A DNA stretch of 64,000 nucleotides from Pyrobaculum neutrophilum V24Sta (lineage in GTDB: Archaea; Thermoproteota; Thermoprotei; Thermoproteales; Thermoproteaceae), in the NCBI RefSeq assembly GCF_000019805.1, contig NC_010525.1, forward strand, positions 186,001-250,000. The letters run 5' to 3'. A model generated the notes under the pieces. That model did not search any database. It had not been told where the DNA came from and worked only from the letters and a program-made list of their open reading frames with translations. How positions within the stretch are numbered: the first letter of the stretch is position 1; every line of letters begins with the position of its first letter. Positions 25,464 through 34,551 of the stretch are shown one piece after another. A program made the translations under genes and the position numbers.

Positions 25464-26331
25464 GGCGTATCTTCCTGTGTATGGGGAGAGACATGAGCCC
25501 CAGGTGGGTTCTGCCGGAGTAGAAGTGGGTTTGGACGCCGCGTTCCCTAAGCCTTCTATCGACCTCCTCCGGCGTTAACGCGGTGGGGTTGTACTTGAGC
25601 GACCCGAGGATGTAGTTCACGGCGTATCCGAAGGAGGGGATCCAGACGCTGTATTCAGCCACCGTGGGGAAACTGGATCTCACCCCATGGAGCACCATGT
25701 CGTAGGCCTCGGGGAAGAAGAAGCTGTTCCCAGCCTGGGTAACCACCAACCCGTCCTCCCTCAGCAAGCCCCTCACCTTCTTGAAGAAACCCGGCGCGTA
25801 GAGCTGCTTCGCGATGTCTGAGCTGTAGGGGTCGGTCAGATCCATGATGACGACGTCGAATTTGTCCCCCGCGGCCAGCGCCCTCTCCACGTAGACAAAG
25901 CCGTCTTCGATCACGACCTGGGCCCGCGGGTCGTCGAAGGCGCCTTGATGCATCTGTGGGAGGTACCTCCTGGCCACCTCAACCACGTCGCCGTCTATGT
26001 CCACCATGACTGCCCTCTTGACGGTGCGGTGTTTCAGAACCTCTCTCAGGGTTGCGCCCTCGCCTCCGCCTAGTATCAAGACGTCGGCGGGGGATGGGTG
26101 TGTAGACATGGCGGGGTGCACCAAGCTCTCGTGGTAGTACACCTCGTCGTAGTAGGACGACTGGATGTAGTCGTCTAGGATGAGGGCTCTCCCGAAGTCC
26201 TCTGTGTCTGCGACCACGATCTCCTGGTACCTAGACCGCTTCACCACATACACAGCGTTTATCTTTACGAGGAGGGCGGAGTTGCCGCTCAAGGGCTCAA
26301 TCAGGGAGATGGGGCCCGGCGTCTTCGCCAT
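25456..26331 (-). CDS. speE: Aminopropyltransferase (spermidine synthase family)
   Basis: A 291-residue polyamine aminopropyltransferase. It has the decarboxy-SAM site 'LILGGGEGATLREVLKH', 'VMVDIDGDVVEVARRYLP', the acidic loop 'DVVIMDLTDPYSS' and 'QAGNSFFFPEAY'. Crenarchaeal members aminopropylate agmatine, spermidine or longer polyamines that stabilise nucleic acids at high temperature. ATG 26331 has its own TATA (26350-26359) overlapping the stop of the upstream peptidase gene. Confidence 0.93.
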   Translation of the reverse strand: MAKTPGPISLIEPLSGNSALLVKINAVYVVKRSRYQEIVVADTEDFGRALILDDYIQSSYYDEVYYHESLVHPAMSTHPSPADVLILGGGEGATLREVLKHRTVKRAVMVDIDGDVVEVARRYLPQMHQGAFDDPRAQVVIEDGFVYVERALAAGDKFDVVIMDLTDPYSSDIAKQLYAPGFFKKVRGLLREDGLVVTQAGNSFFFPEAYDMVLHGVRSSFPTVAEYSVWIPSFGYAVNYILGSLKYNPTALTPEEVDRRLRERGVQTHFYSGRTHLGLMSLPIHRKIRRV

Positions 26332-26350
26332 GGCCGACGTTAGGGACGAG

Positions 26351-28069
26351 TTAATAAACCTGGTGCCGTTCTACGAACTTCAAAACCTCCGTGTAGACCT
26401 TGACCCGGTTTTCCACCTTTGTAATGACGTGGCCCTCGTCGGGGAGCACCAAGAGTTTAACCTCTCTCCCCAGCTCCCCCAGCCTCTTGGCCAGCTGCTC
26501 GGCTTCGTGGATGGGCACGCGTATGTCGTTTGCGCCGTGGACGGCTAGGAGGGGGGCCGTGATTTTGTCCACGTACGTCGCTGGGCTCAGCTGGAGCAAG
26601 AGATCGCGATGTCTGTCGAGAGATCCGTATTCCGCCTCTCTGTACCTCCTCCTCCAAGGCGCGGTCCTCTCCAGAAACGTCACCAGGTTGAAGATGCCGG
26701 CTATCTCCACGCCGCATGCCCAGAGGTCGGGGGCTGTGGCGAGGGCCATCAACGTGAGGTAGCCGCCGTAGGACCCCCCCATTACGCAGGGCTTCGCCTT
26801 AGCGATGCCCTCAGCGGTGAGCCACCTGGCGAAGGCTTCGACGTCCTTTATCGCGTCCCACCTCTTGTCTAAGTCGTCGAGGCGGAGGAAGCTTTTTCCG
26901 AAGCCGGCGCTCCCTCTGTAGTTAGGCGCCGCCACGACGAAGCCCGACATGAGCAAGGCCAGCACCAGCGGCTTGAGCTCCGGCCTATCTTGGCTCTCGG
27001 GGCCTCCGTGGAGGTAGACGACGACTCCCCTAGCCGCGCCCGGCGGCTTGTAGATGTTAGCCTGGATCTTCCTACCGTCGTGGCTCACGTACCACACGGA
27101 CTCCGGGTCGGGTAGGGACTCCAGCTGTAGGCCGAACCTGGGGGATCTCGTGAGTTGCCTCAGTGCCCCTCCCTGGTGGATGTAGACCTCATGGCCTCTG
27201 TTTATGCTGGAGAGGGAGAAAAGGATGAGCCCCTCTCTGTACTGTAGAGATGTCACGACGCCCCTCGGCGTAGCTATCTTGTGGGTTAGGCCCGAGGGCA
27301 TGTGCATCATGTAGAGACCCGACGACCCCTCCTCGTTTAGAGAAAAGACGAGGTAGCTCCCCCACACGTCGAAGAACTCGACGTCTCTGTCCAGCTGAAT
27401 TAGGTATTTCCAGGAGCCGGTCGTCAGATCCATCTGGGCCACCCCCATGTGTTCCCACCCCTCGTTTGTTAGATAGAGTAGCTTCCCCCCTCCGATGTAT
27501 CTAGGGGAGAGGCTCATGGTGTCCGGGCTCCTCTTGGTCAACTCCCGCACCTCCCCGCCTCTGTAGAGCAGTATGGCGCTTTCGAGGTTTGTCTCATAGT
27601 GCGTGACGAAGAGACCCACCTCCGACCACTCCTCCACGACGTTGATGCCGGGTATCTCGGCGAGCTTGGCGATAGACCTCGTAGCTCTGTCGTAGAGGTA
27701 TAGGTGGAAGTTCTGCTGGTCATCCCTGGTGGAGGTGAAAGCCAGCTTCTGCGAGTCGGGCGACCAAGCCCCCAGGCTGTTAACCCCCTCAGCGGAGACG
27801 GGCGCCGCCTCCTCGCCCTCAAGCACGTAGAGACGCCACCTTTCGTCGCCCGCCACGTCGCTGGTGAACGCGAGAGTGCCGTCATCTGCAACCCGGTACT
27901 CCGACACCCTTTCCTCCCAGGGGAGCACCATGTCGTGGACATGTCCATCAAACCTCCAGAGCTGGGGAACGCCGGTAATATCGCTGATGTAGTAGATCTC
28001 CCTGCGGGGCCCCAGGCGGGGCGCATAGGCGGATCTTACCGAGAGAGCCCTTTTCGCAAGAAGGCTCAT
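26351..28069 (-). CDS. S9-family serine peptidase (acylaminoacyl/prolyl oligopeptidase)
   Basis: A 572-residue peptidase. The N-terminal beta-propeller (to about residue 330) has repeats such as 'AWSPDSQKLAFTSTRDDQ'. The C-terminal alpha/beta-hydrolase has an oxyanion region 'VVYLHGGPESQDRPEL', nucleophile Ser in 'GGSYGGYLTL', Asp in 'GANDIRVP' and His in 'PDEGHVI'. Intracellular oligopeptide turnover is likely. The start at 28069 is 24 bp from 'tttataaaaac' at 28087-28097; the upstream ATG precedes the promoter. Confidence 0.93.
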   Translation of the reverse strand: MSLLAKRALSVRSAYAPRLGPRREIYYISDITGVPQLWRFDGHVHDMVLPWEERVSEYRVADDGTLAFTSDVAGDERWRLYVLEGEEAAPVSAEGVNSLGAWSPDSQKLAFTSTRDDQQNFHLYLYDRATRSIAKLAEIPGINVVEEWSEVGLFVTHYETNLESAILLYRGGEVRELTKRSPDTMSLSPRYIGGGKLLYLTNEGWEHMGVAQMDLTTGSWKYLIQLDRDVEFFDVWGSYLVFSLNEEGSSGLYMMHMPSGLTHKIATPRGVVTSLQYREGLILFSLSSINRGHEVYIHQGGALRQLTRSPRFGLQLESLPDPESVWYVSHDGRKIQANIYKPPGAARGVVVYLHGGPESQDRPELKPLVLALLMSGFVVAAPNYRGSAGFGKSFLRLDDLDKRWDAIKDVEAFARWLTAEGIAKAKPCVMGGSYGGYLTLMALATAPDLWACGVEIAGIFNLVTFLERTAPWRRRYREAEYGSLDRHRDLLLQLSPATYVDKITAPLLAVHGANDIRVPIHEAEQLAKRLGELGREVKLLVLPDEGHVITKVENRVKVYTEVLKFVERHQVY

Positions 28070-28117
28070 GACAGCGACAAACGGCAACAATTTATAAAAA
28101 CCTCGCCCCCTTGCCAC

Positions 28118-28263
28118 GCTGTTAACACTCCCGGGGGCGTGTTCTAGATAACCTGCGGCGTGGAGGTGCCATCGTCGGCGCGGATATGTGCTTTTTTGTG
28201 CGGCTACCGGGTGCCGCGGACGGTGGCGCCGGCCGTAGTTGCTTAAAAATGAGGGATATATAC
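28118..28263. other. Divergent intergenic region
   Basis: Carries 'gcttaaaaat' (28241-28250) as the likely TATA for the plus-strand gene. No ORF or obvious RNA is seen in the rest. Confidence 0.4.
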
Positions 28264-28512
28264 GTGAAACGCGGCCTCTACCTCTCGGCCCTTATCTACT
28301 ACCTAGCCGGAAAGAGGCGCGAGAAGGGGGCCGTAGTTGTCGTCAGAACGCGGGAGATATGTGGTACTGACAGGAGATGCGGCTGGGAGCTGAGGCGGCT
28401 TATGCTCTTCCTCGTCACGAGGGGGTTGGCCCGTCGCCACAGGCGGGGGATTTACATCATGGAGCGGGCCGCGGTAGAGAGGGCCCTCCACGCGTTAAGT
28501 GAACAGATTTAA
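28264..28512 (+). CDS. Small winged-helix-like hypothetical protein
   Basis: About 82 residues, basic, 'YLSALIYYLAGKRREKG', 'TREICGTDRRCGWELRRLM', 'LVTRGLARRHRRGIYIMER'. The helix-helix-wing arrangement is like a winged-helix DNA-binding domain. The start is uncertain. ATG 28249 overlaps the only TATA (28241-28248), so GTG 28264, about 19 bp past its centre, is preferred. The next gene follows after 20 bp. Confidence 0.55.
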   Translation: MKRGLYLSALIYYLAGKRREKGAVVVVRTREICGTDRRCGWELRRLMLFLVTRGLARRHRRGIYIMERAAVERALHALSEQI

Positions 28513-28532
28513 ATGGGAGAAAGTGGCGCCAC

Positions 28533-29138
28533 GTGTATCACGAGCTCAGGAAAAGGGAGCTTGTGGATCTCGCGGTCGCCTTTGCAACTCTCACAGTTGG
28601 TTTCTCAATCGCCATCGCGGGAGGCGGAATAGTCGGCGGAATAAACTGGAGGAGGGTTCTTGAGGCTGTGCCCATCGTCGCCTTCGTGCTCCTCTTCGCC
28701 TTTGTAGGCCACGAGATGGCGCATAGGCAAGTGGCTAGGAGGCTGGGCTACATAGCGATGTTTCAAGCGGACTACAACCTACTCCCCCTGGCGGTTATAC
28801 TGCCGTTGCTCTTTGGCGTAGTCTTCGCAGCCCCCGGCGCAGTGGTGGTGCTCCCCTTTAGACCCCCCGGCGGTGGAAACGAGAGAAGAGATCTGTTCTA
28901 CATAGCGGCGGCGGGCCCCATAACCAACATCGCCTTCGGCGCCGCCGGCTTAGCTATAGCAACCTACACCAATTCGCCCATCTGGTGGTTCTTCGCCTAC
29001 ACAAACGCCTGGCTTGCCTTCTTCAACCTCCTCCCTATACCGCCGCTAGACGGCAACAAGATGCTTAGGACAAACCTGCCGATGTGGCTCGCCATCACCG
29101 CAGTCGCGGGCCTACTGGTAGCAAAGCTGTGGCAATAG
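28533..29138 (+). CDS. Site-2-protease-family membrane metallopeptidase
   Basis: A 201-residue polytopic protein with about six TM segments. The zinc motif HExxH is in 'FVGHEMAHRQVARRLGY', and the third ligand lies in 'LAFFNLLPIPPLDGNKML' (the N-P-D-G motif of S2P/M50 proteases). 'IAAAGPITNIAFGAAG' matches the family NPxG-like segment. It would cleave transmembrane substrates, for example anti-regulators. GTG 28533; it is a compact member without a PDZ domain. Confidence 0.92.
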   Translation: MYHELRKRELVDLAVAFATLTVGFSIAIAGGGIVGGINWRRVLEAVPIVAFVLLFAFVGHEMAHRQVARRLGYIAMFQADYNLLPLAVILPLLFGVVFAAPGAVVVLPFRPPGGGNERRDLFYIAAAGPITNIAFGAAGLAIATYTNSPIWWFFAYTNAWLAFFNLLPIPPLDGNKMLRTNLPMWLAITAVAGLLVAKLWQ

Positions 29139-29186
29139 GCGCGGACCGCCAAGTTTTGAGTACTGTGATTCGACGCGAGCCCCGGC

Positions 29187-30338
29187 TTACGCGTTGAGGG
29201 CCTGGTCTAGGTCCTCGATTAAGTCGTCTACGTCTTCGAGGCCGACGGAAAGCCTCACAAGGTCCTCGGTTATGCCCAATATTTTTCTATCCTCCTCAGG
29301 TATAGGCGAGGCCGCGCTGGCCACGGGGTAGGTGGCGATGCTTTCCACCCCGCCTAGGCTCGGCCCAGGCGTCACCAGCTTGAGAGATTTGAAGAACTTA
29401 AACACGGCGTCTCTCCCGCCCTTAACCCTAAAGGATACAACTGCGCCGAACTTATCGCCGAAGAGCTTCTTGGCCACTCCATGATCTGGATGTGTGGGCA
29501 GACCTGGGTAGATGACCTCGGCGACCTTGCTGTGTTCGGCGAGAAACTCGGCGATGGCCTTCGCCGACTTGCACTGATACTCAAATCGCACAAACAACGT
29601 CTTCAAACCCCGAAGCGTCAGGAAGGCCTCGAAGGGCTGCATTATGCCCCCCAGCATCGCCCTCCAAACCCACAGCTCCTCCAGCATCGCCCTCGACGAA
29701 ACCACGGCCACGCCGCCGATGACGTCGTTGTGCCCCGCTATGTACTTCGACGTTGAGTGCACCACCACATCGGCGCCGTGGGATATCGGCTGGATGAGGA
29801 CAGGCGTGGCGAAGGTGTTATCCACCACAACCACAGACCCCAGATCTTTAGCCGTCTTCACCACCTCGGGAATATCTAAGACATGGAGAAGGGGATTAGT
29901 TATAGTCTCTACAAAAGCCACGGTAGGCCTCCCGCTTTTCAGCCCCTCTATATACGTCTCCGTACTTGGATACGTCTTTCGTAGCTTTACGCCAAATCTA
30001 CCAAGCGAGCTCAAAAGCCTAAGGGTAGTTCCATATGCCTCCATGGTGGTGAGGACGGTGGCGTCTGCGTTTAGAAGAGAGAAGAAGACCGAGGAGAGAG
30101 CCGCCATACCGCTGTTAAACACGAGGGCGTCCACGCCGTCCTCGAGCGTAGCCAGCGCCTCCTCCAGCGGCCTGAGGGTGGGGTTCTCCTCCCTACTATA
30201 CTTGAGGTCGAACCCCCTGTCGGACTTCAGCGCCTCCCCCTCCATCCTAAACAACGCCGTCTGATAAATGGGGGGCTGGAGCGAGCCGTAGGGGTCAAGA
30301 AGCCTGAACCCCCTCACGGCGGCCGTCCCCCTACGCAT
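29187..30338 (-). CDS. Cys/Met-metabolism PLP enzyme (cystathionine gamma-synthase/lyase family)
   Basis: A 383-residue fold-I PLP enzyme. The PLP Lys lies in 'DVVVHSTSKYIAGHNDVIGG'. 'YSREENPTLRPLEEALATLE' and 'ALVFNSGMAALSSVFFSLL' are family signatures, and the C-terminal 'TPGPSLGGVESIATYP' is conserved. Transsulfuration or O-acyl-homoserine sulfhydrylation are the possible reactions; sequence reading alone does not choose. ATG 30338 is 25 bp from a TATA at 30358-30368. Confidence 0.93.
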   Translation of the reverse strand: MRRGTAAVRGFRLLDPYGSLQPPIYQTALFRMEGEALKSDRGFDLKYSREENPTLRPLEEALATLEDGVDALVFNSGMAALSSVFFSLLNADATVLTTMEAYGTTLRLLSSLGRFGVKLRKTYPSTETYIEGLKSGRPTVAFVETITNPLLHVLDIPEVVKTAKDLGSVVVVDNTFATPVLIQPISHGADVVVHSTSKYIAGHNDVIGGVAVVSSRAMLEELWVWRAMLGGIMQPFEAFLTLRGLKTLFVRFEYQCKSAKAIAEFLAEHSKVAEVIYPGLPTHPDHGVAKKLFGDKFGAVVSFRVKGGRDAVFKFFKSLKLVTPGPSLGGVESIATYPVASAASPIPEEDRKILGITEDLVRLSVGLEDVDDLIEDLDQALNA

Positions 30339-30568
30339 TCGACAACAAACAACCTAACTATATAAATTTTTACACCCCTATAATATCAACATCAATATTT
30401 TTATAAATAACAATGATATAACTAAGGATATTTAATAAAAGTATTGAAATTAATATGGCAATATTGCTACATTCAATACCCTCTAAAGCGTAGAGGAGGC
30501 ATGACTCCCCTCTCCGCCCTAGGCGGGGTCTGCAGTGGTAATTTAAAAACTCGCTAGATGGGTCGTTC
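30339..30568. other. AT-rich divergent intergenic region with a hairpin
   Basis: Bases 30355-30485 are strikingly A/T-rich (many TATA-like runs) in a GC-rich genome and hold the promoter for the PLP-enzyme gene. Next to it is a perfect short inverted repeat 'ccgccctaggcgg' (30517-30529). 'aatttaaaaac' at 30540-30550 serves the TrkA-like gene. No ORF is evident. The extra A/T DNA exceeds what two promoters need. Confidence 0.5.
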
Positions 30569-31198
30569 GTGGTTAGAGAGGCCGTAGTTCTAGACAGCAA
30601 CGACGACCTAGGCCCTCTCCTCGCGAGGATGCTCGTCGACAACGGCTACGTTGTAAGAGTGCTCGCGAATCAGGAGCGGGCTAAGATGTACGAAAGAGAG
30701 GCTGTCTACATACACAACCTAGTTGAGAACTACGAGAGGGTCCTTAGAGGAATCGACTTCTCCCGCGTAGAAGTCGCCGTCTTCCCCTCGCCAAACGACA
30801 TGTTGAACCTCAGCTTTGCTAAATTTGCAAGATCGCAAGGCGTTCCCATCGTCGTCATCGTTGCAAGAGGCGAGGCCGTGGCGAGGGAGGCGGAGGAGCT
30901 CGGCATTATGGCCATAGTGTCCTACCACTGCGTACTCTCAAGGCTCACCAGAATCCTCAACCTAAGATTCACCAGGATCCTCCCGCTGAAAGCAGGCGTT
31001 GCTATGCTAGAGATGTTGGTGACCTCCGACTCCCCGCTCCTAGGAAAGACCATCGGAGAAGTGGAGGAAGAAACCGGCGCAAAGGTGGCAATAGTCAGGG
31101 GAGACGAATACCTAACCTCCAGCGACGTGGAGATACAAGATGGAGACTACCTCATAGCCGTCGGCCCCCAGGCAGACCTGCAGCAACTCACCAAGTAG
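30569..31198 (+). CDS. TrkA-type (RCK) potassium-channel regulatory protein
   Basis: A 209-residue protein. The N-terminal Rossmann-like RCK-N half has 'EAVVLDSNDDLGPLLARML' and 'GVPIVVIVARGEAVAREAEE'. The C-terminal RCK-C half (about 130-209) has 'SDSPLLGKTIGEVEEETGAK' and 'IQDGDYLIAVGP'. These proteins gate K+ channels or transporters by nucleotide binding. No channel gene is adjacent. The N-terminal glycine loop is atypical, so NAD binding is uncertain. Confidence 0.8.
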   Translation: MVREAVVLDSNDDLGPLLARMLVDNGYVVRVLANQERAKMYEREAVYIHNLVENYERVLRGIDFSRVEVAVFPSPNDMLNLSFAKFARSQGVPIVVIVARGEAVAREAEELGIMAIVSYHCVLSRLTRILNLRFTRILPLKAGVAMLEMLVTSDSPLLGKTIGEVEEETGAKVAIVRGDEYLTSSDVEIQDGDYLIAVGPQADLQQLTK

Positions 31199-31246
31199 CT
31201 GCCGTTTGTCCCTTGGCGTCTGCTGCCGGCGCTTGTCGACTCACGC

Positions 31247-31843
31247 CTAGGGGCTTTCCCCCCGGAGGGTCCGCCAACTCCACCTAACGCACTCCGGGGG
31301 TAGTCTTCCCCACTTGAGCCACTCCCTCGTGCGGGGGTCGGAGGGATATCCGCTACCGAAATCCCCCACCTCCTTCTTCAGAAGCGCCACAAGCCTATCT
31401 CTCACCACCTTAGCCACTATGCTGGCGGCGGCCACTTGCGGAACAGACTCGCCCTTGTGCATAGCCACCACGCGTCTGCCCGTGATAAACTCCAGCGCTG
31501 AGCCGTAGCGCCGGGGGTCGACGTCGGGGGAATCCACGTAGTACACGTCGGCGGGACACAGCTCGATCAGCTTAGCCGTGTAGTCGAGCTCCAACGCGTT
31601 TAGAAGCCCCCTCCACACGTATGTATCGACAACCGCGGGCTCAACCACCACGTAGTTAACGCAGTCCGCCGCCTCCAAGATCAGTTGGTACAGCCGCTCC
31701 CTCCTCTCCGGGCTCAGCCTCTTGGAATCCCTCACCCCCAGGCGGGCGAGAACGCCGCCGTCTCCAACAACGACGGCGATCACCATAGGCCCCACCACCG
31801 GCCCCCTGCCCGCCTCGTCGACACCGCCTTCCAAAAAAGACAT
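31247..31843 (-). CDS. rnhB: Ribonuclease HII
   Basis: A 198-residue RNase HII that removes ribonucleotides and RNA primers from DNA. Catalytic acids are in 'GGVDEAGRGPVVGPMVIAVV' (D, E) and 'DVYYVDSPDVD' (D), with the conserved 'AAASIVAKVVRDRL'. The C-terminus 'GSGYPSDPRTREWLKWG' is typical. Length is normal for archaea. ATG 31843 is adopted; a TATA at the usual distance is not obvious. Confidence 0.95.
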   Translation of the reverse strand: MSFLEGGVDEAGRGPVVGPMVIAVVVGDGGVLARLGVRDSKRLSPERRERLYQLILEAADCVNYVVVEPAVVDTYVWRGLLNALELDYTAKLIELCPADVYYVDSPDVDPRRYGSALEFITGRRVVAMHKGESVPQVAAASIVAKVVRDRLVALLKKEVGDFGSGYPSDPRTREWLKWGRLPPECVRWSWRTLRGESP

Positions 31844-31865
31844 AAACAGCCAAATCTACTGCGCT

Positions 31866-32054
31866 GTGGAGATCCCCCAGGAGCTTAAGTCGTACCTCGC
31901 AGTTGAGGCCGACCAGTGGGACGTCAAACACATCGTATGTCTTAAGTGTAGAAAGAAGTTCTTCACAGTGAGAGACGCCGCTCTGCACCTACACGCCGTA
32001 CATGGCCTAAAGGCGGCCCAGAAGTACATCAGCGCCTCGCACGGGCAAGCCTAG
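31866..32054 (+). CDS. Small single C2H2 zinc-finger protein
   Basis: A 62-residue protein whose core is a C-x2-C-x12-H-x4-H finger (CLKCRKKFFTVRDAALHLHAVH spans the region at roughly residues 28-49). It likely binds nucleic acid or mediates protein contacts. GTG 31866 lies about 22 bp after 'gacataaac' (31840-31848). The longer open frame overlapping rnhB is rejected. Its 3' end overlaps padR antisense by 26 bp. Confidence 0.7.
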   Translation: MEIPQELKSYLAVEADQWDVKHIVCLKCRKKFFTVRDAALHLHAVHGLKAAQKYISASHGQA

Positions 32055-32502
32055 CCTGTGTCTTGTCCTCAAGCCTCTTAAGGATGGCGAGTATCTCCTC
32101 CAACACGGCGGTGTCGCCTCCCTCAACCTCGTCAAACACCTCGTCGATGTACACGAGCTCGTCGCGGATCGCGGTGAGGAGATCCGGCGAGGCGCCGCCC
32201 TCTATCTGTTGGACAAGCGCCTTGAATTCCTCGTCCTCCAGTAGCTGCTCCAGCAGCTCCCTACCCCGATCCGTCAGTTGGTAGATCTTCTTCCTCCTCC
32301 TCCCGACGTAGCTCTCCCTCGACTCGATAAGCCCCTCTGCCTCTAGGTAAGACAGGAGGGGGTACAGAGTGCCGGGGGACGGTACGAACCTCCCCGCCGT
32401 GAGCCTCCCCAGCTCCTTAAGAATCTCGTACCCACTTAAAGCCCTAGATCTGAGGATGTAGAGCACAACCCCCTTGAAGACCCCGCGGCGGCGTTTATAC
32501 AT
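32029..32502 (-). CDS. PadR-family transcription regulator
   Basis: A 157-residue winged-helix regulator. The DNA-binding core is 'VVLYILRSRALSGYEILKEL', 'VPSPGTLYPLLSYLEAEGLI' and 'GRRRKKIYQLTDRGRELL', followed by a C-terminal dimerisation coiled region (about 110-157). It overlaps nadE by 8 bp as the last gene of thiolase-nadE-padR. It could control its own operon; the ligand is unknown. Confidence 0.9.
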   Translation of the reverse strand: MYKRRRGVFKGVVLYILRSRALSGYEILKELGRLTAGRFVPSPGTLYPLLSYLEAEGLIESRESYVGRRRKKIYQLTDRGRELLEQLLEDEEFKALVQQIEGGASPDLLTAIRDELVYIDEVFDEVEGGDTAVLEEILAILKRLEDKTQARLARARR

Positions 32503-33307
32503 CCCTCCGCGCCTGTGAGAGATCCGGCGAGGGGGGCGGCCTCAGCTTGTGGGCGTTTGCCCTCGCCCTAGCGACCACGAGGTCAACGACGCTTCCGAAG
32601 GCCCTCTTGGCCTCCTCCAGAGGCATCTTCCTGTCGTATATGGCGTAGAGAACCACGTCTAGCACCTCGTAGGGCGCGCCCAGCTCCCCCTCTGCTGTGT
32701 GGCCCTGCCACAGCCTTGGGCTACTTGGCTTCTCGGCGATGCGTCTAAACCCCAGCCTCCTCGCCATCTCTCTAACCTGCACCTTGTAGAGCGACCCAAT
32801 TGGGAGTATGTCGACGCCGCCGTCGCCGTATTTGGTGAAGTAGCCGAGCAACAGCTCGCTTCTATCCCCGCTACCCGCCACCAGGAGGTTATCCCTATTA
32901 GCGTAGTAGTACAGGATCGTCATCCTCACCCTGGCCATGATGTTGCCCACCGCCACCCTCTCAGACTCCGAGTACCCAGGCAGAGCCTTGGCGAAGCTCT
33001 CCACGATGGGCGTGATATCTACGGTGATCAGCCTAATCCCCAAGGCCTTGGCCACCTCGGCGACGTCGGCGGCGTCCTCTGGCGGCGTGTGGCGGGAGGG
33101 CATAAAGAGGCCGAGCACCCTCTCGGGGCCCAGAGCCTCCACGGCCAAAGCCGCAGTGACGGTGGAGTCCACCCCGCCGCTTAGCCCAACCACAACCCCC
33201 CTAGCCCCGGCCCCCTCTACGTAGCTTCTGACGAAGGAGGAGATGATCTCACGCGCCCTCTGGTAATCCAGGGCGTTTATGACTGTCTGGAGGTCAAACG
33301 GGGCCAC
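32495..33307 (-). CDS. nadE: NAD+ synthetase (ammonia-type)
   Basis: A 270-residue NadE that amidates deamido-NAD with ATP. It has the PP-loop 'VVGLSGGVDSTVTAALAVEA', 'GLFMPSRHTPPEDAADVAEV', 'NIMARVRMTILYYYANRDNL', 'VAGSGDRSELLLGYFTKYGD' and 'EKPSSPRLWQGHTAEGELG'. There is no glutaminase domain. GTG 33307 is 3 bp past the thiolase stop. Confidence 0.96.
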   Translation of the reverse strand: MAPFDLQTVINALDYQRAREIISSFVRSYVEGAGARGVVVGLSGGVDSTVTAALAVEALGPERVLGLFMPSRHTPPEDAADVAEVAKALGIRLITVDITPIVESFAKALPGYSESERVAVGNIMARVRMTILYYYANRDNLLVAGSGDRSELLLGYFTKYGDGGVDILPIGSLYKVQVREMARRLGFRRIAEKPSSPRLWQGHTAEGELGAPYEVLDVVLYAIYDRKMPLEEAKRAFGSVVDLVVARARANAHKLRPPPSPDLSQARRDV

Positions 33308-33309
33308 GG

Positions 33310-34488
33310 CTAGATAAGCTCAAGCGCCACCGCCGTGCCGCCGCCCGTCCCGTGGCAGAGAGCCGCCACCCCCCGCCGCCCGCCCATCCTCCTCAACACT
33401 GAAATCAGGGTCGTGACTATGCGCGTGCCCGATGCGCCGAGCGGGTGGCCGAGGGCAATGGCGCCTCCGAAGACGTTCATCCTATCGTAGGGAACGCCGA
33501 GCACCCTGTTGACAAGGACGTTCACTACCGCGAAGGCCTCGTTGGCCTCGTAGTAGTCGAAGTAGTCCACCGAGACGCCGAGCTTCCTAAGTAGCTTCTG
33601 TATCGCATAGACAGGCGCCTCTGTGAAACGCCACGGCTCCAGCATGTGCCAGCTGTAGCCGAGGATCCTGGCGATGGGCTTAACCCCCAACTCCCTGGCC
33701 TTCTCCTCGGACATCAGGAGAAGCGCGGCCGCGCCGTCGGAAAGCTGGCTGGAGTTGCCGGCGGTGTGTAGGCCGTCGGGCTTAAAGGCGGGCTTCAGCT
33801 TCGCCAGCTTCTCCAGAGACGTGTCCGGCCTAATGCCCTCGTCTCTATCCAGCTTGACCCCGCCGAACTCACCCTCCACGGGCTCCATGTCGTCGAACCA
33901 CTTGTTCTCCGTGGCGCGCCAAGCCCTCATGTGGCTCTCGTAGGCGACCTTGTCCAGCTCCTCCCTGGCGATCTTGTGCTCCTTGGCCACCATGTCTGCC
34001 TCCTCGCCCATCAACATCCCAGTCGCTGGGTCCGTAAGCCCGTCGAAAACCATGAGGTCGGTCAGCTCAAACCTCCTGCCTATGGAATGCCTCAGCCCCC
34101 ACCTTGCCTCGTGCGAGACGCAGATGGGCTGCGTAGACATCGACTCCACGCCGCCCGCTATAACCACCGACGCGTCCCCCAGCGCTATCTCCCTATATGC
34201 CTCGATGATCGCCTGCATCCCCGAGGAACACACCCTGTTGACCGTAAAAGCGCTGACGTCCACCGGCAGACCAGCCAGAAGAGCGGCGTAGCGGGCCACG
34301 TTCTGCCCAACCCCGCCCTGAAGCGTAGAGCCGAATATCACCTCCTCCACCAACTTCCCGTCGACCCCGGTCCTCTCCAGGAGCTTCTTAATGGTGAAAG
34401 CCGCCAGGTGGGGCGGCTTCACGTCTTTAAAAGCCCCCCCGAACTTGCCGATGGGAGTCCTCACGTAGCCCACGACCACGACGTCCAT
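33310..34488 (-). CDS. Acetyl-CoA acetyltransferase (thiolase)
   Basis: A 392-residue thiolase. The nucleophilic Cys is in 'NRVCSSGMQAIIEAY', the NEAF motif in 'YYEANEAFAVVNVLV', His in 'GHPLGASGTRIVT', and the second Cys in 'ALCHGTGGGTAV' (His-Gly-Thr instead of the usual Ile/Gly-Gly-Gly neighbours). It condenses or cleaves acyl-CoAs; in Thermoproteales it may serve the dicarboxylate/4-hydroxybutyrate cycle or fatty-acid degradation. No HMG-CoA synthase neighbour is present. TATA at 34508-34515. Confidence 0.93.
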   Translation of the reverse strand: MDVVVVGYVRTPIGKFGGAFKDVKPPHLAAFTIKKLLERTGVDGKLVEEVIFGSTLQGGVGQNVARYAALLAGLPVDVSAFTVNRVCSSGMQAIIEAYREIALGDASVVIAGGVESMSTQPICVSHEARWGLRHSIGRRFELTDLMVFDGLTDPATGMLMGEEADMVAKEHKIAREELDKVAYESHMRAWRATENKWFDDMEPVEGEFGGVKLDRDEGIRPDTSLEKLAKLKPAFKPDGLHTAGNSSQLSDGAAALLLMSEEKARELGVKPIARILGYSWHMLEPWRFTEAPVYAIQKLLRKLGVSVDYFDYYEANEAFAVVNVLVNRVLGVPYDRMNVFGGAIALGHPLGASGTRIVTTLISVLRRMGGRRGVAALCHGTGGGTAVALELI

Positions 34489-34551
34489 GTGGGAGTGACA
34501 TTGGGAGTATTTAAGCAGTTAAACTTAAATTATAAAAGCCGTGGCTACGCC

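Noticed and set aside
33931-34551. Long open extension of the MYG1-like frame antisense to the thiolase gene
   Set aside because: Its residues are a shadow of the thiolase reading frame, and a TATA at 34527-34537 places the real start at 34552.
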